Assembly (NCBI GenBank): GCA_032164245.1
Contig: JAVMKO010000010.1
Span: forward strand, 47,204,848 to 47,268,847
Direction: 5' to 3'
Source of the DNA: Sternotherus odoratus
Lineage: Eukaryota > Chordata > Testudines > Kinosternidae
Length of the DNA stretch: 64,000 bases
Positions within the stretch are counted from its first letter, which is position 1, and every line of letters starts with the position of its first letter. The translations under genes were made by a program, and so were the position numbers. Positions 30,283-41,740 of this stretch are shown one piece after another. A model generated the notes under the pieces. It had not been told where the DNA came from. It saw only the letters and a program-made list of their open reading frames with translations, and did not search any database.

Positions 30283-30666
30283 TGTAAGCGAGCCTTTGCC
30301 CACTCACTGCAAAAAATGAGCTGGGAGCCCCTTGTTGGGAGCACCAGTGTCCCTTTATTCCCTTATGCAAACCCCACTGTCACTTATATACAGTTCTGTA
30401 CAAGATAGCCCTGGCTTGTCTGCCTTGGGGGACAGCTAGCTAGGAACAATAACTCAACTCAACTCCCCTCCCCCTGACTCCCTTCCTGCCAGCTTTATGC
30501 TCTGGCCAGGAAGGCTCCCAGGTGGTTTAACTCAAGCCCCACTCACCCCGGGCCACACCCAGCCAGCCAATTAACTCCCCAGGCTGTGGGAGCTGAGCTA
30601 GCAGAGCCTTCGTTAGCAGAGGGAACAGGGGCTGGCTCAGCACTTTCTCACCAGCACCCTGTTACA
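30283..30666 (+). mobile_element. Solo LTR, family 3, with 5-bp target duplication
   Basis: Starts TGTAAGCGAGCCTTTGCCC and ends CACCCTGTTACA. AGGAC flanks both sides (30278-30282 and 30667-30671). 384 bases, inserted into the LTR-like repeat. Confidence 0.78.
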
Positions 30667-30868
30667 AGGACCTCAGAGTTATATTTCATATTCCCAGTTT
30701 TGGATACAAGAATGATACATTCATACAAATAGGAAGCCCACACTCAGTAGAGTATAAGCTTTGTAATGATACCTTACAAGAGCCCTTTTGCATAAAGCTT
30801 ATTCCAGTTTCATCATATCCACACTTATAAACATATTTTTATAAAAAAATATGGAGTGCAATGTCACA

Positions 30869-33700
30869 CCTATATTCACTTCTTTATATATGACTTTTTG
30901 TCCAAAAAAGATCCTAAAGCACTTTACAAACAATATACATACAAAAATCACCTCATCACTAAAATGCAGCCAGCTCTGGGATGGAGGACAGCAGCCAAAT
31001 AAACAACCAGCATGATATAATAGATGGGGGACGTTTGGCTAAATGACCTACTAGGTCCTTTCCATCTCTAGTACCTGGGATGCTCTCCCCATGGTAAGGT
31101 GACTTTCATTTTAACAAGAATGAAAGAAAAGAATTGTACAAATGTATTACACTGCATCAGTCAATGAAAACATGGCAAAGCAAAGTGTTGCATAGAAAGC
31201 ATTGTGTGACTGAACCAAATAAGTGGAGGGGGGAGGAAATAGACACTAATCCAGTACAATTCATTTCCTCTACCCAATATCCATGAAAATGTAAGACTAT
31301 AGCTACAGCCCTCTGCCCATCCACACTTTCTACAACGAGAAGAGCCTTTCAGATTTTCACCTCTGAAGACGTTAGAGGATTCTATACTCTCAGCAGTCCA
31401 TCTGGGAAAAGAAATCCACTGGGTTCCTGTACCCAGACAGTCAGGGCCCTTTCAGGAAGACTTACATGCTTTTTAAAAGAGTCCATTTTTTAGCCTGCCC
31501 CTGTTGTTTTCTGACAGTAGCTCATCACACAAGTCATGTCCCTTTTGAGATTGCTTTAAGCACAGCCTCCTTTTAATAGCCTTGTTACTAGCCACTACCC
31601 TTTCAGAGAAATGTTGAAAGCTAAGATCTGAGGAGGATAACACTGCCAGAATTGATGTAGATTTTTGCTAGGATAACAAAATTGTTGTTGCGCCTTACTG
31701 TTACGCATATGGTATTGGATTAGAGGCAGAAAGCACAGCAGAAACACTGACATCTTCCCACAGTAACCAGGAGACAAAATGGGAAAGGCAAAAAGAAACA
31801 AATAGTATGTGCATAGAAGCCAGCTGAAAAGGCACCTAACTGAAATACATCTTATTTATACAGGGCCTGTTCTAGTGCTCCCATAAAGCGCCCAATTCTG
31901 CCTTCAGTTGCAACTGGTATGACACTGTTGTAGAATTCTCTGTAAAATTTATCACTGTAGTGTCTAAAAGATCTCGTGGTGTCAATGGCTTTATGATCAT
32001 GAAACTAGGATCCCAAAATGTTCTAATGGAACTGAGGAGAAATTTACAATAAAGATGAGGAAGCCCTAGAATTCATTATACTACAACCTGCAGTTAAAAC
32101 TTGTGAAAAATAACAAGGGTTCTCCACTAGAGGGAAGCCCATACTGTCCCATTAAAGTAATTAAAACATAATCCTAGCTTGCATTCAGTACACTGCCACC
32201 ACATAAACTTGCAATCACACATTGAAACAAAATGAAAATGGCTGGAGTTTGGCCTGGAAGGTAGTAGGTTTGAATTTCACTGGTTTGGTGTTTCTTACTC
32301 ACTATGTCTGTGCAATTTTGCTTAAGTGTGACAGAAGATTCCGTTCTTGCTTCTTATTTGTTTTTCCTAATGAACAAAACAAAAAAGATATGAGCAAATA
32401 TACTTAACAGCTACAAAAGAGGAGGCTTCACAGCCAGGTATCAATAGTGATCCTACCAAGGATCAATAGTGATGCAGATATGTGCGGGAAAGAATCACTG
32501 ATACCATATTTTGTGATGGGAGAGGTAAGGCTGTTATATGAGGGATAATTTGGGTGAGTAGTTGGTGAGGACTCGAGATTTGGATTCTCTTCCCACCTGT
32601 GGTACTGACTCAGTCTTTTACCTTGGATAACTCACTTCATCCCTTTGTGCCTCACTTTCTACATCTGTAAAATGGGGATAATTATACTGACCTACCTCAC
32701 TGGGGTGTTGTGAAACTTCATCATCAATGTTTGAAAGGCACAGTAAGTGGGTTTGAGAGTCTAGTATGAGAGCCTCTCTAGAAAGGGGCATAATAATAAT
32801 AATGAATAATTTTATTTCTCCCTAGAAATCCCCCCAGAATGAATCATGTCAGGCACATTCCTAGTGAGGAAAGCTATTGATTACCCCTAAGCCCAGTGAA
32901 ACTGATTGCTGCCTTTTTGTTAAATGATGCTAGATTAAAAATTAGAACGTTTATCACCGGAGAACCATTTCTCATCCCCAAGCTAAATGTCCCTGAAAAA
33001 TGCTTTGGAGTCAGCTGTCATTTCTGAGCCTTATGATGCTGGTTGATGTGTTGAAAAGTGCCCCACCATTGCGTGACACCAGCTGCCTGGAAGCCCAATC
33101 CCGGAGAATGGAAACTCACTTCCAACCTGCTTTATATACAGCTTTAGCAACCAGGCGAACTTTGCAGTTTAATATTTAAAGAGACTCTTTAATGTTTAAA
33201 CAAGACCAATTTTCTCTGGATCCTCATTAAGCACATGTGAAAGGAAGAAGGAAAAGGGCTTAGTGTGACAATAGGGAGGGGGTTGTCCACTTTTCTGTAG
33301 TACAAGGACCTACCTTCTACACAGGATTGTGAAATACAAAGTCTAACCCAAAACTTCCAGGACAGATTATAGAATTTTACAGCTGCTGCTGCTTTCTGGA
33401 TACATCCTTGTTTATCCCTGTTTCCCTGGGTATTCCTGGAGGAGTTGGTTGGGGAAAGGCCCCCTGGTGCCACAGGCTGAAAGGGCAGACACCAAGCAAT
33501 GCATCTACACTCAGGGTTCAGGAATCCTGGGCAGAGTTCCAATCCTGCAGTGAGTCTTTGGTGCTCCTAGTTGTGGCCGCCACCACTCAACTTTCCTCAG
33601 CAAACCCCTTCCATGTCTTCTTTTGCGACAACCTTCCACTGTAGCCTCCCTCATTCCCAATGCAAGGTCACAAGCTCCACTGCAAGGTCACAGCTCCATG
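30869..33700 (+). other. Intergenic stretch with old repeats
   Basis: AT-rich sequence between the two genes. It contains a MIR near 32.56-32.75 kb and otherwise no recognised gene, RNA or young transposon. Small ORFs have no recognisable product. Confidence 0.5.
32560..32745 (+). repeat. MIR SINE
   Basis: Contains CTCACTTTCTACATCTGTAAAATGGGGATA in slightly altered form followed by CCTACCTCACTGGGGTGTTG, the diagnostic MIR core and tail. Confidence 0.75.
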
Positions 33701-33714
33701 CAGTTCTGGGCAAC

Positions 33715-34367
33715 AGCGATACTGGGTCTGGCTCCAATTTGTCTTTCTTGAGTGATTTCTTGCTGGCACAGTGCTCCTCCTATCCTGGGGCATTACTGGT
33801 CTGGCAATTAGCTCATTTCCAGCCAGAGCACCTTCTGCAGGCTGGTGTCTTGCCATCCGCTGGCCCCCGTGTCCCTCCCAAGGCCTGGTGCACCTTTACC
33901 ATGGGTGCTGCCCCCTGACAATACCACCTCACTCTCTGTGGGTCTCCCCTCTCCAGGGAACCCCCAACCCATGATTCCCACCTTCCCTCAGTCTACAGCT
34001 ACTGCCAGTCAGCAACAATCCCCCACTCCCTGGGGCAGACTGCAGTGTAGGAGACAGGATTCATAGGCAAGGGGGGTTTGGACCTGCTGTCTTTCCCTGC
34101 AGCCCAGTATCCTTTTTAGGGCTTCCTACCAGCCACAGCCTGGAAGGTCACCAGGCCTGAGCTCCCCAGCACCACTCCATCCTCAGTACCCTTTGCTTTC
34201 AGGCAGATAGGTCCATCTCCCTCCAGAGATAGAGAGAGACTTTTGTGCCTACCTAGCAGTCCTTTTATAAGGGCCTGCTGTGGCCTGATTGGGACATGGC
34301 GCACCCGTGGCTGCCTCCCCAGCCATAGTCCTCTTGCAGGGCTGGAGCCGGTGACCACCCCACTACA
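33715..34367 (+). mobile_element. Solo LTR, family 1 copy c
   Basis: Shares with the 12.7-kb copy the blocks CTCCTCCTATCCTGGGGC, CAATTAGCTCATTTCCAGC, GGGAACCCCCAACCC, CTGGGGCAGACTGCAGTGTA and the terminal CCACCCCACTACA. The 5' boundary is blurred and only approximate. Confidence 0.65.
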
Positions 34368-35049
34368 GGGCAGCTGTTTGGTAGAGCATGAGGCAGGGTG
34401 GTGCAAAGGGAGTCAGGGTAGCTGATGGGGCTCTAGGTGGTACCATGGCTAGGGCTGCAGGCTAGTTACAGGAGGACAAAAGTCACAATGGCTTGAGATG
34501 TTTTGTCCTGATTGATTTTCTCAATTAGTATTTGGTGGGCATTGGTCCCTTGCCGAGGGGTGGGAGATGGGGGGAAGCTGAAGAACAATCCTCCCCCCAC
34601 CCCTAGCAGGCGGGCAGCTGCTGTGGGTGGATGGATGTTGGAGATCAAGCCTGTGTTGTACTTACCCTGCAGTGCAGCTTCTACTCCTTGCATGATGATC
34701 AGGTGTGGAGGGCTGCAGTACCACACTGCTACCCAGGCTGGCCTTCCCCCTACCCTTCCCTCCTGACCACAGCTGTGGGTGCCTCTGCTGCTCCATGTGG
34801 ATGCAAGGTGAGCTTGCTTTCCAGCCCCTGCTCACTCCACCAGCCGCACCAGGCAGGAATAGGCTTGTAGGGCTGGCATGGGGGGTGCTCTTGGGGGCAG
34901 TGCCCTCCTGCAGGGCATGTTTACATAAAAAAGCAGGGCGTAGTGGTGGTACATGTAGTACCCCCACTTCCGCCGCACTCGGGGTCACCGGATCTTATTT
35001 TTAATGAAAAAGCTTATAATAAATCTGCAGGCTTAACTCTGCCGGGAGC

Positions 35050-35240
35050 TGTGGGGGGACGGGAGGCGGAGCTCTGAGTTGTGGGCGGGGCTGTTCGGCA
35101 CAGTGGGCGGGGCTCCGCCGGCGCGGCGATCGAGGGGCTTCTGGATGCCGGGGACCGGGAGAAGAGCCGCGGCAGGAGGAGGCTGGGCTGCTGCTTCCGC
35201 CATGGATCCGCTCCGGCTGTTCCGCGGCGCCGCGTGAGGG
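35050..35240 (+). promoter_or_regulatory. CpG-rich promoter with paired GC boxes
   Basis: Dense CpG DNA with two identical GTGGGCGGGGCT boxes (GGGCGGGGC at 35083-35091 and 35105-35113, 22 bases apart) and no TATA box. It precedes a probable first exon ending at a GTGAGT donor (35240). The next downstream plus-strand exon seen is the SEC14L coding exon at 45246, so this is inferred to be that gene's promoter. Confidence 0.6.
35202..35237 (+). CDS. Upstream ORF (11 codons) in probable SEC14L 5' exon
   Basis: ATG in a near-optimal context (CCGCCATGG) opens MDPLRLFRGAA and stops at TGA (35235-35237), two bases before the GTGAGT donor. It lies wholly in the first exon if that donor is used. A second possible donor (GTGAGG at 35234) would cut the ORF before its stop. 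Such uORFs usually lower translation of the main frame; that effect is inference. Confidence 0.4.
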   Translation: MDPLRLFRGAA

Positions 35241-35269
35241 TGAGTAACGCAGAGTGGGGCCGACAGCGC

Positions 35270-36597
35270 CCCCGGCTCGGCTCCCGCCTCCCCCCCCCCC
35301 CCTCGGCTCCCGCCTCCCACTCCCCCCCCCCCCCGCACACCGGGCTCGGCTCCCGCCTCCCCCTCCCCCTCCCCCCCCGCACACCCGGCTCGGCTCCCTC
35401 TGCCCGCTCCTCCCCGCCCCCCACCCGGCTCGGCTCCCGCTGCCCGCTCCCTCCTCCCCCCCCCCCCACCCGGCTCGGCTCCCGCTGCCCGCTCCCTCCT
35501 CCCCCCCCCCCCACCCGGCTCGGCTCCCGCTGCCCGCTCCCTCCTCCTCCCCCCCCCACCCGGCTCGGCTCCCGCTGCCCGCTCCCTCCTCCTCCCCCCC
35601 CCCCGGCTCGGCTCCCGCTGCCCGCTCCCTCCTCCTCCCCCCCCCCGGCTCGGCTCCCGCTGCCCGCTCCCTCCTCCCCCCCCCCCCCGGCTCGGCTCCC
35701 GCTGCCCGCTCCCTCCTCCCCCCCCCCCGGCTCGGCTCCCGCTGCCCGCTCCCTCCTCCCCCCCCCCCGGCTCGGCTCCCGCTGCCCGCTCCCTCCTCCC
35801 CCCCCCCCCGGCTCGGCTCCCGCTGCCCGCTCCCTCCTCCCCCCCCCCCCCGGCTCGGCTCCCGCTGCCCGCTCCCTCCTCCCCCCCCCCCTGCACACCC
35901 GGCTCGGCTCCCGCTGCCCGCTCCCTCCTCCCCCCCCCTGCACACCCGGCTCGGCTCCCGCTGCCCGCTCCCTCCTCCCCCCCCCCTGCACACCCGGCTC
36001 GGCTCCCGCTGCCCGCTCCCTCCTCCCCCCCCCCCCTGCACACCCGGCTCGGCTCCCGCTGCCCGCTCCCTCCTCCCCCCCCCTGCACACCCGGCTCGGC
36101 TCCCGCTGCCCGCTCCCTCCTCCCCCCCCCCCCCCGCACACCCGGCTCGGCTCCCGCTGCCCGCTCCCTCCTCCCCCCCGCACACCCGGCTCGGCTCCCG
36201 CTGCCCGCTCCCTCCTCCCCCCCCCGCACACCCGGCTCGGCTCCCGCTGCCCGCTCCCTCCTCCCCCCCCGCACACCCGGCTCGGCTCCCGCTGCCCGCT
36301 CCCTCCTCCCCCCCCGCACACCCGGCTCGGCTCCCGCTGCCCGCTCCCTCCTCCCCCCTCCCCCCCCGCACACCCGGCTCAGCTCCCGCTGCCTCCTCCT
36401 CCTCCCCCTCCCCCCCCCGCACACCCGGCTCAGCTCCCGCTGCCTCCTCCTCCCCCCTCCCCCCCCGCACACCCGGCTCGGCTCCCGCTGCCTCCTCTCC
36501 CCCCCCCCCCCGCACACCGGGCTCGGCTCCCGCTGCCTCCTCCCCCCCCCCCCGCACACCGGGCTCGGCTCCCGCCTCCCCCCCCCCCCCCGGGTGA
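35270..36597 (+). repeat. C-rich VNTR, about 30 units, directly downstream of the first-exon donor
   Basis: Unit of about 40-50 bases: CCGGCTCGGCTCCCGCTGCC, CGCTCCCTCCTCC, a run of 7-15 C, and optionally GCACACC. Middle units are nearly identical; both ends carry variant units (CCCGCCTCC or GCTGCCTCCTCC). All reading frames stay open on both strands, producing large but meaningless Pro/Arg/Ser or Gly/Arg ORFs up to about 590 codons. The minus strand is G-run rich. No protein evidence supports coding. Confidence 0.92.
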
Positions 36598-36924
36598 ACA
36601 CTGGGGAGTTGCCCCACAGCTGCAGTGGAAACCTAGCTCCCCATTCCTGCTCCAGGGCAAGGAGCTGTGCTGGGGTCCAGACTGGACTGCTGGCTCTAGA
36701 CCCTGCTGCTGTTCATGGGAAGAAGGATCATTCCTCCGCATTCATGTCTGCTCCGGCCCCCTCTTCCTGGGTGAGGAGCAAGGTAGAGGGAATCTCTGTC
36801 CTCTGTGTAACTCCAGTGCCAGCTTTCCTTGCTCCTCCGTGCTTTGTGCAGCAGGGAATTGATTTGACTCTGGACAACTTTGCTGCAGCCCACAGGGATC
36901 TAAACAGCCCCTGTAAAACTGGAG

Positions 36925-37022
36925 AGACAAGGTGGGTAGGATAATAACTTTTATTGGACCAACTTCTGCTGGGGGGCAGAGAGACAAGCTTTCCAGCCTC
37001 ACAGCGCTCTTCTTCAGGTCAG
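36925..37022 (+). repeat. Reptile SINE-like fragment
   Basis: Contains AACTTTTATTGGACCAACTT, CTGCTGGGGGGCAGAGAGACAAGCTTTCCAG and GCGCTCTTCTTCAGGTC in sequence. This is a common turtle dispersed repeat that I recognise by sequence; its family is not certain. Confidence 0.5.
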
Positions 37023-37639
37023 TTACCCAGAGAGCAACAGCTAGGTAAAGTTAGGTGCTGAGCAGCAGCTCTGACACTGCCTGTCTGCAGCCTCAGGAAG
37101 ACAGCACTTCTGGGGTCCCATCAAGCAGCTTTTCTTTGCAACCCTAAAGTCTGGAAATGTACTCCCCGCCCCCCAGCTCCAGTTGTGGGCCCTCACACAG
37201 CTCTGCTGGTGCTTCTCCACCTGTATTAATCCTGCCCTGGGCTCCCACATAACTCTGCTAATGTCCTTGAATGCTGACCTATATCATCCTTTCTCCTCAA
37301 CTTCTCTAGTGTGGGACCCCATGAAGTCTTCTCAATGCGCTTAAATCCTGAACTGTGCTGGTGTCCGCTGATCCAGCGTGTCCCACACCCTTTGGTAGTT
37401 TCAGACTTGTAATAATGGATAGGGGCAAACTGCTGGGTGATGTGGAAGAAGTTAATTGTCTATCCTCACTTGAACCAACTGGGATTTGATTTCTGCCCAT
37501 TAGATGCTCAAGACTTCACTGTAAGGCTACTCTAGAGTAGTGTAGAAGCAAATTTCCACTCTATCAGATACAAGTTGGCAGACCTAAGGCAAGACTCTGT
37601 GTCAGTGGTCCTGTTGGGATCCAGGAAGTGGGCAGGCAT

Positions 37640-38400
37640 CTACTGCTTAAAGACCTCCCTCCAGGCTAAGGGGAGGACCCACAGGTCTGGGATTCCAAAT
37701 GATTGTGGGGAACAACTGAGGATATAACAGGAATGGGAGTGAGGCCATAGGGCTAAACAAACGGAACCTGATGGGGGCACCAAGCAGAGAACCCCAGACA
37801 GCACCCCACTGCTCCTCGAAGGTGTCAAGGGAGCCAGCGGATGCCACCCAGAGGAATGCTTCCCGGATGTGTGAATGGACTGAGGATCAGAAATAGGCCC
37901 TGCAGTTACACGAAACCCCATTGGCCAACCTCTTCTCCTGGGTTTTGTAGATGGCCAATTTGGCCAGGGCTAGGAGGAGATTGACAAGGAGATCCCACAA
38001 CTTCGTGAGGCCACGGATAGGGAGTGCGTAGATGAAAAGGTGAGGGGAAAAGTGCACCCAAAAATCTAATAGGCATAACTCTGTGTCAGTGGTGCTGGAC
38101 AGGTATATGGGGTGCTCTCTGATAGAACACCAGAGGCTTGCATGTATGAGGGCCCCACTGATGCAACTGAAAAGTAGTAGTGTGGGTGGGATGTTTTTCT
38201 CTACAATTGCCTGGTGCAAGCATTACCTCAGTGGGTAGGCGAGTGGGCTGATCAGTACAGCTCCAGGGAGGGAATAGTGAGTGGAATGAAGGAGATGTGA
38301 ACAAATGTCAGTCTTGCTGATGGGAGAAGTTGGTGAAGATCTTGGTTAGGAGCCTCGGGAGCAGGGAGAGGAGTAAAGCTGTTGGAATGGTGATGAGTAA
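37640..38400 (-). pseudogene. Non-LTR retrotransposon ORF2 C-terminal remnant (Tx1-like)
   Basis: The minus strand gives LLLALAKLAIYKTQEKRLAN, then, after a frameshift, LDTFEEQWGAVWG. That order matches the C-terminal region past the RT of reptile Tx1/L1-like LINEs. Frames are broken and the RT itself is not visible. It lies in the inferred SEC14L first intron. Confidence 0.4.
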
Positions 38401-40795
38401 CTGACAAACCTGCAAACTCTTCTATCTTGCAGTAAATCATTTTACACTGTAAAAATCATTTAGAAGAAAAACAACTAAGTGCTTGTTACCTTCTATTTCT
38501 GGTTCCCATAGCCAACTTCTTTTGCTGTCTGATTTAAAAGCTTGAAAACAACTCTTTTCCCCTTAGCAGTTTTATCCTTTCAAAATTTCTTCCCTTCTGC
38601 CTGGGCTTGAGATGAACACAGAGCTAATATTGGCATGTCTGCCCCAGTCTCATCACGGATATCATTACATTCTTTTTTGTATAGGTTCTTATTCTATGTT
38701 CATCACCATGGTATTGGAGTAATAATCTTCCAGTAGTGAATTAAGGAACATGATGAATGCCTTTCATTGTTTGTTCTCTCCTCCTCTCTCCAGGTACAAA
38801 TTGTGCCTTTGTTCAGAGGTGTGTTTTGGTAGGATTTCTTTGATGGTGTTAGGGTTTTTTTGTTTGTTTTTGTTTTGTATGTACATGTTGCACTGGGTTT
38901 TATACCAGAGAAGGCAATACTGAAGAAGTGTGCCTTGCTTTTTAATGTAATATGGATTTCAGTGGATGGAATGCTAAGCTCCGGTTTTGTGTGGGCCTTA
39001 CTAAATGACCTTTTAAATAATAATTTTAAACAAAGGACATTCAGAAGGGCTGGTTGTCCACATCTCTATTTGATGTGTCTGAGAACTGTGGGTTGCTGAA
39101 AACGAGGCCCTAAATATGTCTAACTTCAAAGGCTGGCTTCTGCAAGTTCCTATAAAAGTACTGATCTACTTGGCTCAGTTCCTGGCTTCAGTGCAGGGTT
39201 AAACCAGGTGTTGCTGTTCTCTGGGTCAGCATACTGGTAGTTTGGGTTCCCTTAGCGCACTGGTAACACACATTGCATCCATGACGTGTGCACCAATAGG
39301 AACATCTGCATATATCATGAAATCGTTTGAAGATGATACAATGGTGAGCCTTGCTCAAAGTTCCAAGTCAGTCCCTTCTCCACTGGTGCTGTGTCTTTGT
39401 GAACAGGAGGTGCCTGCTTACCTGTCCCAGGGATGTGGTAGATCTTAAGCTGTATAGATAGTGCATCTATAGTTGCTATCAGTTCCACTCTGAACTCCAC
39501 TACACCTGTACAAATAGCACCGCACACACCATGGCACTCAGTTGTATGCTGTTTGGCCGGTGATCAACATCTTAGTTCATCAGCTAGCATGTCTAGCGTT
39601 CTTCCATAGAAGCCTGCTGCCAGCTGGCCCAAGGCTGGCGGGCAGGTGCTGGTGGCCATCTGGGGAGATGAGCTCCCGGAGAGGCTAAACTCTGTGAGGA
39701 GCACTGTGCTGTGTAACTGGGGGTCCAGGCAATTAGCAGAGATGGTCTTTAATCAGAACAGCAAGTGGTGCTGTGAAAAGATTAAATATTGGAACCAGAG
39801 TTCCTTCCAATAAAGCCTGGGACAACAAAAGTAGGTCCAGCTTTGCATGTAAAATGTATCTGGTCTCTACGCTGAACTGAATCATTGGACCTTCCATACA
39901 GTCTCCTGTGCTACTGGCTAGCATGGAGGCTACCTGCAATACAGTAGTGTGAACGCCACCTTTTGAACCGGGTGCCCAAGAGGAAAGAGGAGCTGGCATG
40001 GGAGATGCAAGTCTGAGAGATTCACAACATGTTGCCAGGATCTTTCTGGGAAATCTGAGGATCCAGACACACTGTGGAAATGGCCAGTTTGGTAGGAAGG
40101 GAAACCTGGGAATGAGGAGCCTTCTATGCCAAGTATGAAGCTTTAGGCTGGAGATTCTAGAATCTCCAGAGATTTCTGGAAGGAGAGAGATGAGAACATA
40201 TGGGGCCAATGAGGGAACTTGAGAGGTCAAGAAAACATGACTGCAGACTTGATTCAGCAACTGACTCCTGCCAATACAAATGTGGTAACCAGGACAGCAA
40301 TACTGTTGCTCTTCCCCCTACTCTCCAGTAGTTTCTCAGGCATTCCCTACTTTCACATGAATGAGGCAAGGAAAATGAGAACCCCAAACATGCACTTTCT
40401 GTAGAATGCTATCGTCTTAGTTACTGTAAATGCTAGTCTGGTTTGATAGTGCAGCTGGTCATTGTGTGTGTAATACAGTAGATTCCAGAAAGAGTCAGAC
40501 TAGTAGTATTCTTTAATATCCATTGCTCAACAGTTTTGTCCCCCACAATGTCCCTCCGACTGTAAGCCAAAACGCTACGAAATAACTGCCTGAAACCATT
40601 CAAAGTGTACTACTACTCGCCAAAGCACTCTTGAAATCCCACTGAGAAGTAAGTGCTGCAGTGGAGGGTGTAAGTGATTTGGGAGCACAAGTTCCATTGG
40701 TTTGTTTTTTGTTGCACTTGTGCTCTTGCATTGTTGTGGTTCCTGTGACATTCCCACCCTCTGTTTCCATACACGTCATAAAATCTTTTTGCCTG
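38401..40795 (+). other. Intronic stretch, nothing recognised
   Basis: Between the Tx1-like remnant and the CR1 copy. AT-rich with short unremarkable ORFs; no exon, RNA or clear transposon end was identified. Confidence 0.45.
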
Positions 40796-40799
40796 AAAA

Positions 40800-41740
40800 A
40801 AGCTAATGTAGTGCCCATCTTTAAAAAAAGGGAAGAAGGAAGATCCCGGGAACTACAGGCCAGTCAGCCTCACCTCAGTGCCTGGAAAAATCCTGGAGCA
40901 GGTGCTCAAGGAATCAATTCTGAAGCACTTAAAGGAGAGGAAAGTGATCAGGAACAGTCAGCATGGATTCACCAAGGGCAAGTCATGTCTGACTAACCTA
41001 ATTGCCTTCTACGATGAGATAACTGGCCCTGTGGATGAGGGGAAAGCAGTGGATGTGTTATTCCTTGACTTTAGCAAAACTTTTGATATGGTCTCCCACA
41101 GTATTCTTGCCAGAAAGTTAAAGTAGTATGGACTGGATGAATGGACAATAAGGTGGATTGAAAGCTGGCTAGATCGTCAGGCTCATCGGGTGAAGATCAA
41201 TTGCTCCATGTCTAGTTGGCAGCCGGTATCGAGCGGAGTGCCCCAAGGGTCGGTCCTGGGACTGGTTTTGTTCAATATCTTCATTAATGATCTGGAGGAT
41301 GGCATGGACTGCACCCTCTGCAAGTTTGCAGATGTCATTAAATTGGGGGGAGTGGTAGATATGCTGGAGGGTAGGGATAGGATACAGAGGGACCTAGACA
41401 AATTAGAGGTTTGGGCCAAAATAAATCTGATGAGGTTCAACAAGGAGAAGTGCAGAGTCCTGCACTCAGGACTGAAGAATCCCATGCACTGCTACAGACT
41501 AGGGACCAAATGGCTAGGCAGCAGGTTGGATGTTAGGAAAACCTTTTTCACTAGGAGGGTGATGAAGCACTAGAATGGGTCACCTAGAGAGGTGGTGGAA
41601 TCTCCTTCCTTAGAGGCTTTTAAGCTCAGGCTTGACAAAGCCCTGGGTGGGGTGATTTAGTTGGGGATTAGTCCTGCTATGAGCAGGAAGTTGGACTACA
41701 TGACCTCCTGAGCTCCCTTCCAACCCTGATATTCTATGAT
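40800..41740 (+). mobile_element. CR1 LINE, 5'-truncated, with dead reverse transcriptase
   Basis: Carries the CR1 RT core in order: a frameshifted [12 protein letters not shown] block, [44 protein letters not shown], a stop at 41124-41126, then [10 protein letters not shown] and FADV (41325-41336). The catalytic F/Y-A-D-D has become FADV. The tail ends TTGGACTACATGACCTCC... and ATTCTATGAT. Non-functional fossil. Confidence 0.88.

Larger units (their letters stand above)
26055..30868 (+). mobile_element. LTR-like turtle repeat with nested insertions
   Basis: Starts TGTGATGGGTTTGGTCACAG and ends ATGGAGTGCAATGTCACA. The recognisable backbone is 26055-26120, 27623-27955, about 29745-30282 and 30667-30868: 'ctgttttccctgccagcttgg', 'gattttattaagta', 'ggatttaagtggtttcaag', CTCACCCTCAGAGATGCTT. 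Everything between is inserted DNA. TG...CA ends suggest a long terminal repeat, but the flanks (CCAGT and CCTAT) do not form a clear duplication. Confidence 0.6.

Noticed and set aside
35081..36862. ORF of about 593 codons with Pro/Arg/Ser repeats (and equal-sized ORFs on the other strand)
   Set aside because: It is a VNTR with open frames in several phases on both strands and varying C-run lengths that would shift frame; no domain is recognisable.
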